This document shows, piece by piece, positions 27,793-37,702 of a DNA stretch of 64,000 nt. The notes beneath the pieces are model-generated. The model saw only the letters and a program-made list of their open reading frames with translations, did not search any database and was not told the origin of the DNA. The position numbers and the translations under genes were made by a program. Each line of letters begins with the position of its first letter. Within the stretch, counting starts at the first letter, position 1. Source of the DNA: Haloferax marisrubri (lineage in GTDB: Archaea > Halobacteriota > Halobacteria > Halobacteriales > Haloferacaceae); NCBI RefSeq assembly GCF_001469875.2, contig NZ_LOPW02000010.1:1-64000 (forward strand), given 5' to 3'.

Positions 27793-29478
27793 ATGCCAAC
27801 CGGCAACATAGAACGCAGAAAACTGCTGAAGCTCATCGGTGCGGGAGCGACGAGCGTCGCCCTCGCAGGCTGTCAGGGAGCCCAGCAGACCGAGACCACC
27901 GACGAGAGTTCCGGGAGCGACTCGACTACGACCGACCAGACGAGCGACGGCGGAAGCGGTGGGGGCAGCAACGACTTCCACTTCATCGCCGGACAGGTCT
28001 TCGGGACGCTCGACCCCGCAGAGCAGGTCGACTACACGCAGGGGCTCGCGGCGCAGAACCTCTACGACGAACTCATCACGGTCGACGCCGAGACGCTCCA
28101 GCCGACCGCGCACATCGCCGAGAGCTGGGACACCGAAGACGAGGGGCAGACGTGGGTGTTCACCCTCCGCGACGACGTGACGTTCTCCGACGGCACGCCG
28201 CTGACCGCCGACGACGTGGCGTACTCGCTCACCCGGATGCTAGAACTCCAGCGCGGCTACTCGTCATTCTGGCTCGACTACCTCGACCCCTCGAACATCA
28301 CCGTCCGCGACGAGCAGACGGTCGCCTTCGAGTTCAATCAGGCGTACGGGCCGGCGCTGGCGACGTTCGTCCAGTTCTACATCGTCAACAGCACCGTCGT
28401 CCAGGAGAACGAGCAGGACGGCGACTACGGGAACACCTATCTCCAGAGCAACTCCGCCGGGTCGGGCGCGTACGTCCTCGACAGCTGGGAGCAGGGCAAC
28501 TCCATCGAGGCGACCGCCTACGAGGACTACTGGAAGGGCTGGAGCGAGGATAGCTTCGACACGTTCCGCTCGACGGTCATCACCGAGGAGTCCACCATCA
28601 AGACGACGATGCAGCAGGGCGAAGGCGACATGACCGACCAGTACATGGGCACGCAGGCGTACGCGGAGATGGACTCGTACTCCAACGTCCGCGTCCCCGA
28701 GGTGCCGCAGCTGCAACTGTTCCACTTCCCGCTGAACTGCCAGAAGGCACCGACCGACGACATCAACGTCCGGAAGGCCATCGCCTACGCCTTCGACTAC
28801 GACAGCGCCGTCAACGACATCATCGGCGGCGGCGGCGTCGCGGCCGGGCCGGTCCCCCGCGAGATGGCGGGCCACAACGACGACCTCGTCCCGATGGAAC
28901 AGGACCTCGACAGAGCCAAGGAGTTCCTCGACAGGGCGGACTACTCCGTCGAGGAAATCAACGAAATCGGCCTCGAACACGTCGTCGTCGCCGGCACCGA
29001 ACTCCAGCGCCAGATGGGGCTTCTCAACCAGGCCGGGCTGAACGAACTCGGCATCGACCTCGAAATCAACCCGCTGCAGTGGGCCCGCCTCACCGACCGC
29101 GCGACGAGCGCCGAGTCGACCGCTCACATGACGAACATCTTCCACACGGCGAAGATGCCGTCGCCGGACAGCCACACCTACCTGATGTACCACCCCTCCT
29201 CGTTCGGGTCGTACATCTCCCAGTCGTGGTACTCCACCGACGAAATCGCGGCCACCCTCGAAGAGGCGCGCCAGACCTCCGACCTCCAGTCGCGGCTGGA
29301 GAAGTACGAGGAGGCGCAGGCGCTCATCGTCGAGGGCATGCCCAGCGTCTACATCGCCAACCCGCCGTACCGCATCGGCATCAACGAGAACGTCGAGGGC
29401 TGGCAGTACCGCGGCGTGATGTCGTTCGACTGGGACGTTCACTCGATGACTCGCAGCGGCGAGGGTCGCGCGGAGTAA
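27793..29478 (+). CDS. Peptide/nickel-type ABC transporter substrate-binding lipoprotein
   Basis: 561 aa. A Tat-type signal (ERRKLLKLIGAG) with lipobox ALAGC places it on the outer membrane face, followed by a Ser/Thr/Gly linker. The SBP_bac_5 body starts at FIAGQVFGTLDPAEQVDY and has HIAESWDTEDEGQTWVFTL and LRDDVTFSDGTPLTADDVAY, all typical of DppA/OppA family proteins. It captures peptides or similar solutes for the transporter encoded next. First gene of a 12-gene collinear operon. Confidence 0.93.
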   Translation: MPTGNIERRKLLKLIGAGATSVALAGCQGAQQTETTDESSGSDSTTTDQTSDGGSGGGSNDFHFIAGQVFGTLDPAEQVDYTQGLAAQNLYDELITVDAETLQPTAHIAESWDTEDEGQTWVFTLRDDVTFSDGTPLTADDVAYSLTRMLELQRGYSSFWLDYLDPSNITVRDEQTVAFEFNQAYGPALATFVQFYIVNSTVVQENEQDGDYGNTYLQSNSAGSGAYVLDSWEQGNSIEATAYEDYWKGWSEDSFDTFRSTVITEESTIKTTMQQGEGDMTDQYMGTQAYAEMDSYSNVRVPEVPQLQLFHFPLNCQKAPTDDINVRKAIAYAFDYDSAVNDIIGGGGVAAGPVPREMAGHNDDLVPMEQDLDRAKEFLDRADYSVEEINEIGLEHVVVAGTELQRQMGLLNQAGLNELGIDLEINPLQWARLTDRATSAESTAHMTNIFHTAKMPSPDSHTYLMYHPSSFGSYISQSWYSTDEIAATLEEARQTSDLQSRLEKYEEAQALIVEGMPSVYIANPPYRIGINENVEGWQYRGVMSFDWDVHSMTRSGEGRAE

Positions 29479-29532
29479 CCGTCTCCAGGCGGTTTCCGAC
29501 GCCCCGATTCGGGTCGTCGATCTAACTCACCA

Positions 29533-30552
29533 ATGTCATACGTAGATTACCTCGTTCGGCGCGCCATCCACTCGGTCCCCGTCATCTTCGGGCTGTCAGT
29601 GCTCATCTTCCTGATATCCCGCGTGATTCCGGGCGACCCCGTTCGGTTGGCGCTCGGACCGGAAGCAACTGACCAGCAAGTCGCGGCACTCCGGGCCGAG
29701 ATGGGCCTCGACCAGCCGCTGCCGATGCAGTACGCCGACTGGCTGTTCGGCGTCGTGCAGGGCGACTGGGGAATGTCGCTTCGGACGAACAACAACGTCT
29801 TTTCCGACATCGTCGCCCGCCTGCCCGCGACGCTCGAACTGACCGTCGTGACGCTGTTTTTCGCCGTGTTACTGGCGATTCCGTTCGGCGTCGTCGCCGG
29901 GACCAACAAGGACCGCTGGCAGGACCACCTCTCGCGCATCACCGCCCTGTTCGGCGTGTCGATGCCGCGGTTTTGGGTCGCTATCGTCCTCCAAATCGTC
30001 TTCGTCGTCAGCCTCGGGCTGTTGCCCCTCTCGGGGCGGCTCAGCGACGGCGTGGCACCTCCGCCGGCGGTCACGCGCCTGTACCTGGTCGACAGCCTTA
30101 TCGCCGGCCAGTTCGGGACGTTCCTCGACGCGGCCACGCACCTCCTGTTGCCGACCGTCGCGCTCGGCCTCGCCACGCTGGCGCAGGTGATGCGGCTCAT
30201 CCGCTCGGACATGATTGACGAGCAGCGCAAGGACTACGTCCTCGCCGCGCGGGCCTACGGCCTTCCGAACACCCTCATCGAATACAAGTACATGCTGCAA
30301 AACGCCTTTACGAGTTCACTCACGGTGGTCGGTCTCGCCTTCGGATTCCTCCTCGGGAACGCGTTCCTCGTGGAGATCGTCTTCGCGTGGCCGGGGATGG
30401 CGCGCTACGGCGTCCAAGCCATCCTCTATCAGGACTTCAACGCCATCGTCGGCGTCACCATCGTGGTCGGCATCGGCTTCGTGACCGCCAACTTCGTGGT
30501 CGACCTGCTGTACGGCTACCTCGACCCGCGGGTGCGGCTGGAGGAGGGATAA
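29533..30552 (+). CDS. Peptide-type ABC transporter permease (DppB family)
   Basis: 339 aa with six TM helices. The family N-terminus (HSVPVIFGLSVLIFLISRV, IPGDPVRLALG) and the EAA-loop region (DEQRKDYVLAARAYGLPN) that docks on the ATPase are present. Forms a heterodimer with the following permease. Starts 54 nt after the binding protein. Confidence 0.93.
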   Translation: MSYVDYLVRRAIHSVPVIFGLSVLIFLISRVIPGDPVRLALGPEATDQQVAALRAEMGLDQPLPMQYADWLFGVVQGDWGMSLRTNNNVFSDIVARLPATLELTVVTLFFAVLLAIPFGVVAGTNKDRWQDHLSRITALFGVSMPRFWVAIVLQIVFVVSLGLLPLSGRLSDGVAPPPAVTRLYLVDSLIAGQFGTFLDAATHLLLPTVALGLATLAQVMRLIRSDMIDEQRKDYVLAARAYGLPNTLIEYKYMLQNAFTSSLTVVGLAFGFLLGNAFLVEIVFAWPGMARYGVQAILYQDFNAIVGVTIVVGIGFVTANFVVDLLYGYLDPRVRLEEG

Positions 30553-30554
30553 TC

Positions 30555-31460
30555 GTGTCCACGAAGACCTCTATCCCGTTTCTCGACACCGAGAGCGCCG
30601 CCCGGAAAGAGCGGATTCGACAGCTCAAACGCGGCTTTCGGACCTTCGCGGGCAACAAGCTCTCGCTCGTCGGACTGGCGATGATTCTGACGCTCGTCGT
30701 CGCGGCGCTCCTCGCGCCGTACATCGCGCCGTTCCCCGAACACGCCGGCGCGGGCGTCTACTTCGACCAGGCGAGCGAGCCGCCGAGCGCGACGCACCTG
30801 ATGGGCACCGACACGACCGGCCGCGACATCTTCAGCCGCGTCCTGTTCGGGGCGCGCCTGTCGCTCCTGATGAGCGGTATCGTCCTCTCTATCGCCATCT
30901 CCATCGGCGTGACGCTCGGGCTCATCGCGGGCTACCTCGGCGGGACGACGAACACCGTCATCATGCGGGTGACGGACATCTTCCTCGCCATCCCGCCCAC
31001 GCTCCTCGCCATGGCGGTGGTCGCCGCGACCGGCGCGTCGCTGTTCAACGTCATGGTCGCCATCGCCTTCTCGTGGTGGTCGTGGTACGCCCGCCTCGTG
31101 CAAGGCGAGGTGCTCTCGATAAAGGAAGACGAGTTCATCGAGTCGAGCCGTGCGCTCGGGTCGGGGTGGATGCGGACGACGTTCAGGGAGATTCTCCCGA
31201 ACGTAGTCAGCCCCATCACGGTCAAAGCGACCCTCGACATGGGATTCGTCATCCTCGTCGGCGCGGGCCTGTCGTTCCTCGGCCTCGGCGCGCAACCGCC
31301 GACGCCGACGTGGGGCGCGATGATCGCACAGGGCCGCAACTACGTCACGAGCTTCTGGTGGATCGCCGTGTTCCCCGGGCTGGCGATTTCGTTCGCCGTC
31401 CTCGGGTTCAACTTCATCGGCGACGGCCTGCGCGACGTGCTTGACGTGGAGGTGGACTGA
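30555..31460 (+). CDS. Peptide-type ABC transporter permease (DppC family)
   Basis: 301 aa from GTG, 2 nt after the DppB-type stop. The DppC N-terminal segment precedes TM1 (GNKLSLVGLAMILTLVVAAL). HLMGTDTTGRDIFSRVLFGA is the family motif, and KEDEFIESSRALGSGWMRT is the EAA loop. Six TM helices. Confidence 0.93.
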   Translation: MSTKTSIPFLDTESAARKERIRQLKRGFRTFAGNKLSLVGLAMILTLVVAALLAPYIAPFPEHAGAGVYFDQASEPPSATHLMGTDTTGRDIFSRVLFGARLSLLMSGIVLSIAISIGVTLGLIAGYLGGTTNTVIMRVTDIFLAIPPTLLAMAVVAATGASLFNVMVAIAFSWWSWYARLVQGEVLSIKEDEFIESSRALGSGWMRTTFREILPNVVSPITVKATLDMGFVILVGAGLSFLGLGAQPPTPTWGAMIAQGRNYVTSFWWIAVFPGLAISFAVLGFNFIGDGLRDVLDVEVD

Positions 31461-31461
31461 G

Positions 31462-32604
31462 ATGGCAGACCCCATCTTAGAGGTGAAGAACCTCCACGTC
31501 CACTTCGAGACCCACGACGGGACGGCCGAAGTGATAAACGGCATCGACTTCGCCATCGACCGCGGCGAGACCGCGGCGCTCGTCGGCGAGACGGGCTGTG
31601 GAAAGAGCGTCACCGTGAAGTCCATCATGGGACTGCTCCCCTCGGCGACCATCCCCGAGGGCGAGATTCGCTACAAGGGCGAGGACGTGCTCTCGCTGTC
31701 CGACGCCGAGCGCCACTCGCGGCGCGGCAAGGAGATGAGCATGATAATGCAGGACCCGATGACGAGTCTCAACCCCGTCCTGACGGTCGGCGAGCAGATG
31801 ATGGACGTGCTGAAGTGGCAGGGGCGACCGCGCCTGTCGCTGTCGAAACTCGTCCGCGACGCGCTGTCTACCGGCGCGAAAGCCGAACACCGGAAGCGGG
31901 CCATCGAGATGCTCGGCGAGGTCGAAATCTCGGCCCCCGAGCGCGTCTTCGAGAGCTACCCGGTCGAACTCTCCGGAGGGATGCGCCAGCGCGTCCTCAT
32001 CGCCATCGCGCTCCTGTCGGAGCCGGACCTGCTCATCGCCGACGAACCGGGGACCGCCCTCGACGTGACGACCGAGGCGAAGGTGCTCGACCTCCTCGAC
32101 GAACTCGTCGAAGAGCGCGACACGAGCGTCCTCTACATCACCCACGACCTCGGCGTCGCCCGCGAGGTCAGCGACCGAATCAACGTGATGTACGCGGGCG
32201 AAATCGTCGAACAAGCGCCGACCGCCGACCTGTTTGCGAACCCGCAGCACCCCTACACCCGCGGGCTGTTAGAGAGCATCCCGACGCTCTCGACCGGCAT
32301 CGGCGACGGCATCGAGGGACACCTGCCCGACTACACGAATCCGCCGGCCGGCTGTCGGTTCGCCGACCGCTGTCCGCACGCGGAGGCGGCCTGCCACGAG
32401 GCGTACCCGTACCCGCGGCAGACCGGCGCCGACCACGCGACCGCGTGCCACCTGTTCGACGGACTTCCGGCCCGCGAGCGTCACGAATCGCTCGCCGCGG
32501 AACGGGTCGATATCGGCACCGCGCCGTGGCTGTCTGCTGGTGGTGACACCCATAGCGGCGACGCCCCCGGCGACATCTCCGCCGACGGGGGGACGGACCA
32601 ATGA
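31462..32604 (+). CDS. Peptide-type ABC transporter ATPase (DppD family)
   Basis: 380 aa. Walker A GETGCGKSVT, Q-loop IMQDPMTSLNPV, signature ELSGGMRQR, Walker B DLLIADEPGTALD, switch His in YITHDLGVA. The C-terminal oligopeptide-transport extension has GCRFADRCPHAEAAC. An acidic/Gly tail follows. ATG at 31462 is 1 nt after the previous stop. Confidence 0.94.
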   Translation: MADPILEVKNLHVHFETHDGTAEVINGIDFAIDRGETAALVGETGCGKSVTVKSIMGLLPSATIPEGEIRYKGEDVLSLSDAERHSRRGKEMSMIMQDPMTSLNPVLTVGEQMMDVLKWQGRPRLSLSKLVRDALSTGAKAEHRKRAIEMLGEVEISAPERVFESYPVELSGGMRQRVLIAIALLSEPDLLIADEPGTALDVTTEAKVLDLLDELVEERDTSVLYITHDLGVAREVSDRINVMYAGEIVEQAPTADLFANPQHPYTRGLLESIPTLSTGIGDGIEGHLPDYTNPPAGCRFADRCPHAEAACHEAYPYPRQTGADHATACHLFDGLPARERHESLAAERVDIGTAPWLSAGGDTHSGDAPGDISADGGTDQ

Positions 32605-33665
32605 ACGACTCAGCGTACACGACCGAATCGACGGCGGCGGCACAGCGCGACCGGGACCTCGACGACCCGATGGTCACGGTCGAGAACCTCAAGAAGCACT
32701 TCCCGCTGTTCGAGGGCATCTTCCAGAAGAAAGCGGGCGAGGTCCGCGCCGTAGACGGTGTGAGCTTCTCCATCGCGGAGGGCGAGACGTTCGGTCTCGT
32801 CGGCGAGTCGGGGTCCGGCAAGACGACGACCGGCCGGTCGATGCTCCGCCTGACGGAGCCGACGAGCGGGCGGGTCGAAATCGACGGCAAAAACGTCGTC
32901 GACCTCTCCGACGGCGAGCTCAAGCGGTTCCGCCGGAACATGCAAATCGTCCACCAGGACCCGTCGTCGAGCCTCAACCCGCGGCACCGCGTCAAGTCGA
33001 TTATCGAGGCTCCCCTGAAGATTCACGACTACGGCGACTCCGAGGCCCGGCTCGAACGGGTCGAGGAACTGTTGGACATGGTGGACCTCCCGCGGGAGTT
33101 CATGTACCGCTACCCCGGACAGCTCTCGGGGGGCCAGAAACAGCGCGTCGGTATCGCCCGCGCCGTGGCGCTCAACCCGAAGTTCGTCGTCCTCGACGAG
33201 CCGACGAGCGCGCTCGACGTGAGCGTGCAGGCCCGCATCATCAACATCCTCGAGGAGATACAGGAGGAGTTCGGCATCACCTACCTGTTCATCACGCACG
33301 ACCTCTCGCTCCTGAAGAACGTCGCCGACCGAATCGGCGTCATGTACCTCGGTCGGCTCGTGGAGGTCGGCGACGTGGACTCGGTGTTCGGGTCGCCGCA
33401 ACACCCCTACAGCCGGGCGCTCCTCTCCGCCATCTCGACCATCAGCGAGGAGGACGAACTGGCGAAACCCGACCGAATCACGCTCGACGGCGAGGTTCCG
33501 GACCCGCGGGAGAAGCCCAGCGGCTGTGCCTTCCGCTCGCGCTGCGCCCACGAGTTCGACGCCTGCGCGGTCGAGGAACCCGAACTGTACGAGCGCGGCC
33601 CGGACCAGGTCGCGCGGTGTTTCCTCCACGACGACCGGTTCGAGGAGGGCGCGGAGTGGGAATGA
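32601..33665 (+). CDS. Peptide-type ABC transporter ATPase (DppF family)
   Basis: 354 aa, overlapping the DppD-type stop by 4 nt. Walker A GESGSGKTTTGRS, Q-loop VHQDPSSSLNPR, signature QLSGGQKQR, Walker B FVVLDEPTSALDV, and the C-terminal GCAFRSRCAHEFDAC extension. Completes the A-B-C-D-F set, so the operon encodes an entire importer. Confidence 0.94.
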   Translation: MNDSAYTTESTAAAQRDRDLDDPMVTVENLKKHFPLFEGIFQKKAGEVRAVDGVSFSIAEGETFGLVGESGSGKTTTGRSMLRLTEPTSGRVEIDGKNVVDLSDGELKRFRRNMQIVHQDPSSSLNPRHRVKSIIEAPLKIHDYGDSEARLERVEELLDMVDLPREFMYRYPGQLSGGQKQRVGIARAVALNPKFVVLDEPTSALDVSVQARIINILEEIQEEFGITYLFITHDLSLLKNVADRIGVMYLGRLVEVGDVDSVFGSPQHPYSRALLSAISTISEEDELAKPDRITLDGEVPDPREKPSGCAFRSRCAHEFDACAVEEPELYERGPDQVARCFLHDDRFEEGAEWE

Positions 33666-34024
33666 CCGCAGAGCGTGCGGAGCGCCTCGCCGCCCTCCGG
33701 CGGGCGCGGCAGAACCGGCCGTGGACCGACGAACTGCTCCGGTCGTGCGCGTCTGACCCGGCGGCGTTCAAGGCCGCCCAGCCGGCGTGTTCGGCCTGCG
33801 ACCGACCGTGCCGCGCCGACGAGGTCTGCGCCACGGCGGTGGCGAAGTCCGACGGGCTGTTCGAATCGATGGGTCGCGACCAGACGTATCACCTGCTCGC
33901 GGCGGGCATGAAGCGACTCCGAGCGCGGGGGACCGCGACGCTTCGCAACGCCGACAGACAGCGGCCGAACGCCTTCCTCAGCGTGACGGCCGACGACGCA
34001 GACGCCCCCGAGGAACCCCAATGA
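33662..34024 (+). CDS. Unknown Cys-rich small protein
   Basis: 120 aa, overlapping both neighbours (ATGA type at each end). After a basic N-terminus comes a Cys cluster in ACSACDRPCRADEVC (C-x2-C-x3-C-x5-C) plus one earlier Cys (LLRSCASD), suggesting a bound metal or Fe-S centre. The rest is helical, with no TM segment. I do not recognise the family. Its position between the ATPase and the DUF917 gene implies a part in the same pathway. Confidence 0.75.
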   Translation: MTAERAERLAALRRARQNRPWTDELLRSCASDPAAFKAAQPACSACDRPCRADEVCATAVAKSDGLFESMGRDQTYHLLAAGMKRLRARGTATLRNADRQRPNAFLSVTADDADAPEEPQ

Positions 34025-35166
34025 CGACAGACGACACGCAGACGGACGGCGCGCAGCACGCGCCGACAGACGACGCACAGCCCGCGCCGACCGACGGCGA
34101 GCGGACGATAACGGCCGAATGGGTCGAAGACGTCGCGGTCGGCGGCGCGGTCCTCGGCGGCGGGGGCGGCGGCTCGCTGGCCAAAGGTATCGAGTTCGGC
34201 GAACTCGCCGTCGAGTACGGCCGGCCGACAATCGTCTCGGTCGCCGACCTCGACCCGACGGACGTGGTGTTGACCGTCAGCGGCGTGGGCGCGCCCGCCG
34301 CGACCGAGAGCCACGTCGACCCCGCGGACTACGTGCGCGCGGTGGAATTACTGGTGGACAGACTCGCGGCCGACGGGACGACCGTCGGCGCGCTGATGAC
34401 GAACGAGATGGGCGGGTTCGCCACCGTCAACGGCCTGCTTCAGTCGGCCGTGACCGGCCTCCCGCTCGTCGATGCGGCCTGCAACGGGCGGGCGCACCCG
34501 ACCGGGCCGATGGGCTCTATCGGGCTGTCGCAGGACGCGAACTCGGTGCAGGCGGCGGTCGGCGGCGTGCCGGGAACCGCCAGCCGACTGGAGACGGTCG
34601 TCGAGGCGGAACTCGGCACGGCGGCGTCGCTCGTCCGGCACGCGGCCGAAGACGCCGGCGGCCTCGTCGCCGTCGCCCGCAACCCGGTCTCGGCGCGCTA
34701 CGCCGAGGCAAACGCGGCGCTCGACACCTACGACCAGGCCGAAGCAGTCGGTCGCGCGGTCAGACTCGCGGGCGGCGGCCGCGACGCCGCGGAACGCGTC
34801 GCCGAGGTCCTCGGTGGCGAGGTCTCGCTCGTCGGCCCCGTCGAGTCGTTCGCGCTCGAAACGACCGGCGGCTTCGACGTGGGCGAGGTCGAAATCGAGG
34901 GGCGCGAACTCACCTTCTGGAACGAGTACATGACGCTCGAACTCGACGGCGAGCGCCTCGCGACGTTCCCGGACCTCATCACGACGCTCGACGCCGAGAC
35001 GGGGATGCCCGTCTCGACGGCGGAACTCGCCGAGGGGCGGTCCGTGGCGGTCGTCGTCGCGCCCGCGGCGAACCTCTCTCTGGGCGCGGGGATGGCCGAC
35101 CCGGCGCTCTTCGATTCGGTGGAACAGGCGGTCGGAAAAGCGGTCAAATCACACGTATTCAACTAA
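34021..35166 (+). CDS. DUF917-family protein
   Basis: 381 aa. After an acidic start comes the family's Gly-rich motif VLGGGGGGSLAKG, then TNEMGGFATVNGLLQSAVTG, ACNGRAHPTGPMGS, and LTFWNEYMTLELDG in the C-terminal half. DUF917 proteins are related to hydantoinase-like enzymes; from memory, one member was later described as an S-methyl-thiohydantoin desulfurase. An enzyme acting on a cyclic amide such as a hydantoin is therefore possible. It overlaps the preceding gene by 4 nt. Confidence 0.85.
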   Translation: MTTDDTQTDGAQHAPTDDAQPAPTDGERTITAEWVEDVAVGGAVLGGGGGGSLAKGIEFGELAVEYGRPTIVSVADLDPTDVVLTVSGVGAPAATESHVDPADYVRAVELLVDRLAADGTTVGALMTNEMGGFATVNGLLQSAVTGLPLVDAACNGRAHPTGPMGSIGLSQDANSVQAAVGGVPGTASRLETVVEAELGTAASLVRHAAEDAGGLVAVARNPVSARYAEANAALDTYDQAEAVGRAVRLAGGGRDAAERVAEVLGGEVSLVGPVESFALETTGGFDVGEVEIEGRELTFWNEYMTLELDGERLATFPDLITTLDAETGMPVSTAELAEGRSVAVVVAPAANLSLGAGMADPALFDSVEQAVGKAVKSHVFN

Positions 35167-35174
35167 CGAAACTC

Positions 35175-36092
35175 ATGTTCGACAAGATTCAGCAAGCCTA
35201 CGACATCCTCAGCCGTCCCGACGCGGACGGCGAACTGGTACGCGACGCGCTCGAAACGTACGGTCTCGACACGGAAGTGACGACCATCTCGACCGACGAG
35301 GGGTCGACCGACTTCGTCAAGACGGTCGTCCCCGGGGCCGACCCGGACGCGCCGACGCTCGGCGTCGTCGGTCGCCTCGGCGGCGTCGCCGCGCGACCGG
35401 CCGAACTCGGCCCGGTCTCAGACGCCGACGGGGCCATCGTCGCTCTCGCGGTCGCGCTCCACCTCGGCGAGATGCGCGCCCGCGGCGACGTGCTCGCCGG
35501 CGACGTTCGCATCGCCACGCACGTCTGTCCCGACGCGCCGACTTCCCCCCACGACCCGGTGCCCTTCATGGGCAGTCCGGTCGATACACGCACCATGAAC
35601 GAACACGAGGTGGACGAGGAGATGGACGCGGTCGTCTCCGTCGACGCCACGAAGGGCAACCGCGTCCACTGCGAGCGCGGCTTCGCCATCACGCCGACCG
35701 TCAAGGAGGGGTGGGTGCTGAAGGTGAGCGACAGCCTCCTCGACATCCAAGAGCGGGCGACCGGCCGCCCGCCGAGCACGCTCACGCTCACGATGCAGGA
35801 CATCACCCCCTACGGCAACGACGTGCACCACATCAACAGCATCCTCCAGCCGGCGACGGCGACCGACGCGCCCGTCGTGGGCGTGGCGACGACGAGCGTC
35901 TCACCCGTTCCCGGCTGTGGGACCGGCGCGAACTACCTCACCGACCTGCTCGACGCGACCGGGTTCGTCGTCGAGACGGCCAAGGACTTCACTCGCGGCC
36001 GCGCGTCGTTCTACGACGAGGCCGAGTACGACCGCCTCACGTCGCTGTACGGCTCGATGGGCCGCCTCCAGACCCTCGGCGAGGGCGTCTGA
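35175..36092 (+). CDS. DUF1177-family protein
   Basis: 305 aa from ATG 35175, 8 nt after the previous stop. Conserved-looking segments include GVVGRLGGVAARPAELGPVS, IATHVCPDAPTSPHDPVPF, DITPYGNDVHHINSIL and SPVPGCGTGANYLTDLL. The Cys/His residues in VCPDAP, DVHHIN and PGCGTG might bind metal. Function undescribed as far as I know; the family repeatedly neighbours DUF917 and AroM genes in bacteria, from memory. Confidence 0.8.
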   Translation: MFDKIQQAYDILSRPDADGELVRDALETYGLDTEVTTISTDEGSTDFVKTVVPGADPDAPTLGVVGRLGGVAARPAELGPVSDADGAIVALAVALHLGEMRARGDVLAGDVRIATHVCPDAPTSPHDPVPFMGSPVDTRTMNEHEVDEEMDAVVSVDATKGNRVHCERGFAITPTVKEGWVLKVSDSLLDIQERATGRPPSTLTLTMQDITPYGNDVHHINSILQPATATDAPVVGVATTSVSPVPGCGTGANYLTDLLDATGFVVETAKDFTRGRASFYDEAEYDRLTSLYGSMGRLQTLGEGV

Positions 36093-36093
36093 G

Positions 36094-36753
36094 ATGTCCA
36101 CGCTCGGACTGGTGACCATCGGGCAGGCACCCCGGACGGACGTGACGCCCGATATCGCGGCGGCCCTCCCGCCGGAGGTAGACATCGTCGAGGTCGGCGC
36201 GCTCGACCAGTTCAACTCGGCGACCGAGGTCGAAGCCGCGGTCGGCCCGCGAGAGGGAAAGGCGGTGTACGTCTCGCGACTCGCCGACGGGACGCCCGTC
36301 ACCGTCGACCGCGAGTCGGTCGTCGAACTCCTCGGAGAGCGCATCCGCGACCTCGAATCTGAGGTCACGGCAATCGGCGTCCTCTGTACGGGTCACTTCC
36401 CGTCGTTCGACGTCAGCGTCCCCGTCTTCGAGCCGAGCGACCTGCTTTCGGCGTGGGTTTCGACCATCCTCGACGGGGGGACCCTCGGCGTCATCATGCC
36501 CAAAGAAGAACAGGAGGCCATGACGTTCGAGAAGTGGGCCGACTACGACATCGTCACCGCCGCGGGGTCGCCGTACGCCGAGGAAGACGAGGTGTCGGCC
36601 GCGGCGGCCGAAATCGGCACCGACGCCGACCTCATCGTGATGGACTGCATGGGCTACACGCCCGAGATGAAGGCGACCGTCCGCGAGACTACGGACACGA
36701 GCGTCCTGCTCGGGCGGTCGGTGCTGGCGAAGACGGCCGAGGAGGTGCTCTGA
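36094..36753 (+). CDS. AroM-family protein
   Basis: 219 aa, 1 nt after the previous stop. Starts LGLVTIGQAPRTDVTPDI, the AroM family opening, with IGVLCTGHFPSF and IVMDCMGYTPEMKATVRE further on. AroM is named after a gene beside aroL in E. coli but has no proven activity; the fold resembles Asp/Glu racemases. The two Cys-containing motifs (LCTG, DCMG) would fit a paired-Cys racemase-like active site, which is inference. Confidence 0.85.
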   Translation: MSTLGLVTIGQAPRTDVTPDIAAALPPEVDIVEVGALDQFNSATEVEAAVGPREGKAVYVSRLADGTPVTVDRESVVELLGERIRDLESEVTAIGVLCTGHFPSFDVSVPVFEPSDLLSAWVSTILDGGTLGVIMPKEEQEAMTFEKWADYDIVTAAGSPYAEEDEVSAAAAEIGTDADLIVMDCMGYTPEMKATVRETTDTSVLLGRSVLAKTAEEVL

Positions 36754-36754
36754 C

Positions 36755-37702
36755 GTGGCCGACTTCCGCGAGGTGGCGACGCGACTCCTCGCCGAGAACA
36801 TGAACGCCGCCCCCGGAGAGACGCTCCTCGTCGTGACCGACACCGACACGAACCACATCGGGCGGGCGCTGTTCGAGGCCGGGGTCGAACTCGGCTTGGA
36901 GTCCGGCCTGTTCGAGATTCCGCCGATGGAGCGAAACGGGATGGAGCCGCCCGAGTCGGTCGCCCGCGCCATGACATCGGCCGATATCGTGGTCTGTCCG
37001 ACCAGCGCGTCGCTGACGCACACGCGAGCGCGGGAGGCCGCGACCGAGGCCGGCGCTCGCGTCGCCACGATGCCCGGCATCACGGACCAGATGTTCAGCG
37101 AGGGCGCGATTACGGCCGACTACGAGGAGGTCGAGCGCCTGACGGCGGCGCTCACGGAGAAACTCACCGCGGCCGACGAGGCCCGCATCGAGGTCGGCGA
37201 CGCGTCGGCGACGATGTCGCTTTCGGGCCGCGACGGCATCCCGAGCGACGGCATCATCGCCGAACCCGGCGACTCCGGCAACCTCCCGTCCGGCGAAAGC
37301 TACATCGCGCCGGTCGAGGGGACAGCCACCGGCACGCTCGTCTTCGACGGCGGCCTCGCGGGCGTCGGCGTCCTCGACGAGCCGCTGACGGTCGAAATCG
37401 ACGAGGGGCGCATCGCGTCCGTCGAGGGCGCGGCGGCCGACGAGTTCCTCGACGCGACGAGCGGCGACGACTGCGCCCGGCGAGTGTGCGAACTCGGCCT
37501 CGGGACGAACCCGGCGGCGAGCATCATCGGGACGGTCCTCGAAGACGAGAAGGTGTACGGCACCTGCCACGTCGCCTTCGGCGACAACCTCGGCTTCGGC
37601 GGAACCATCGACTGCGACTCGCACCTCGACGGCGTCATCCTCGAACCCACGGTTTCGCTCGACGGCGAAGTCGTCGTCGACGACGGCGAGGTGCTCGTGT
37701 GA
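36755..37702 (+). CDS. M29-like (AmpS-related) aminopeptidase
   Basis: 315 aa from GTG. Metal-ligand motifs of M29 metallopeptidases are visible: LPSGESYIAPVEG (Glu), EDEKVYGTCHVAFGDN (Glu and His) and DSHLDGV (His and Asp). It is shorter than the stand-alone homologue at 52756-53850 (364 aa) but has the same motif order. It would release N-terminal amino acids from peptides, or cleave a related amide, in the cytoplasm after import. Confidence 0.85.
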   Translation: MADFREVATRLLAENMNAAPGETLLVVTDTDTNHIGRALFEAGVELGLESGLFEIPPMERNGMEPPESVARAMTSADIVVCPTSASLTHTRAREAATEAGARVATMPGITDQMFSEGAITADYEEVERLTAALTEKLTAADEARIEVGDASATMSLSGRDGIPSDGIIAEPGDSGNLPSGESYIAPVEGTATGTLVFDGGLAGVGVLDEPLTVEIDEGRIASVEGAAADEFLDATSGDDCARRVCELGLGTNPAASIIGTVLEDEKVYGTCHVAFGDNLGFGGTIDCDSHLDGVILEPTVSLDGEVVVDDGEVLV

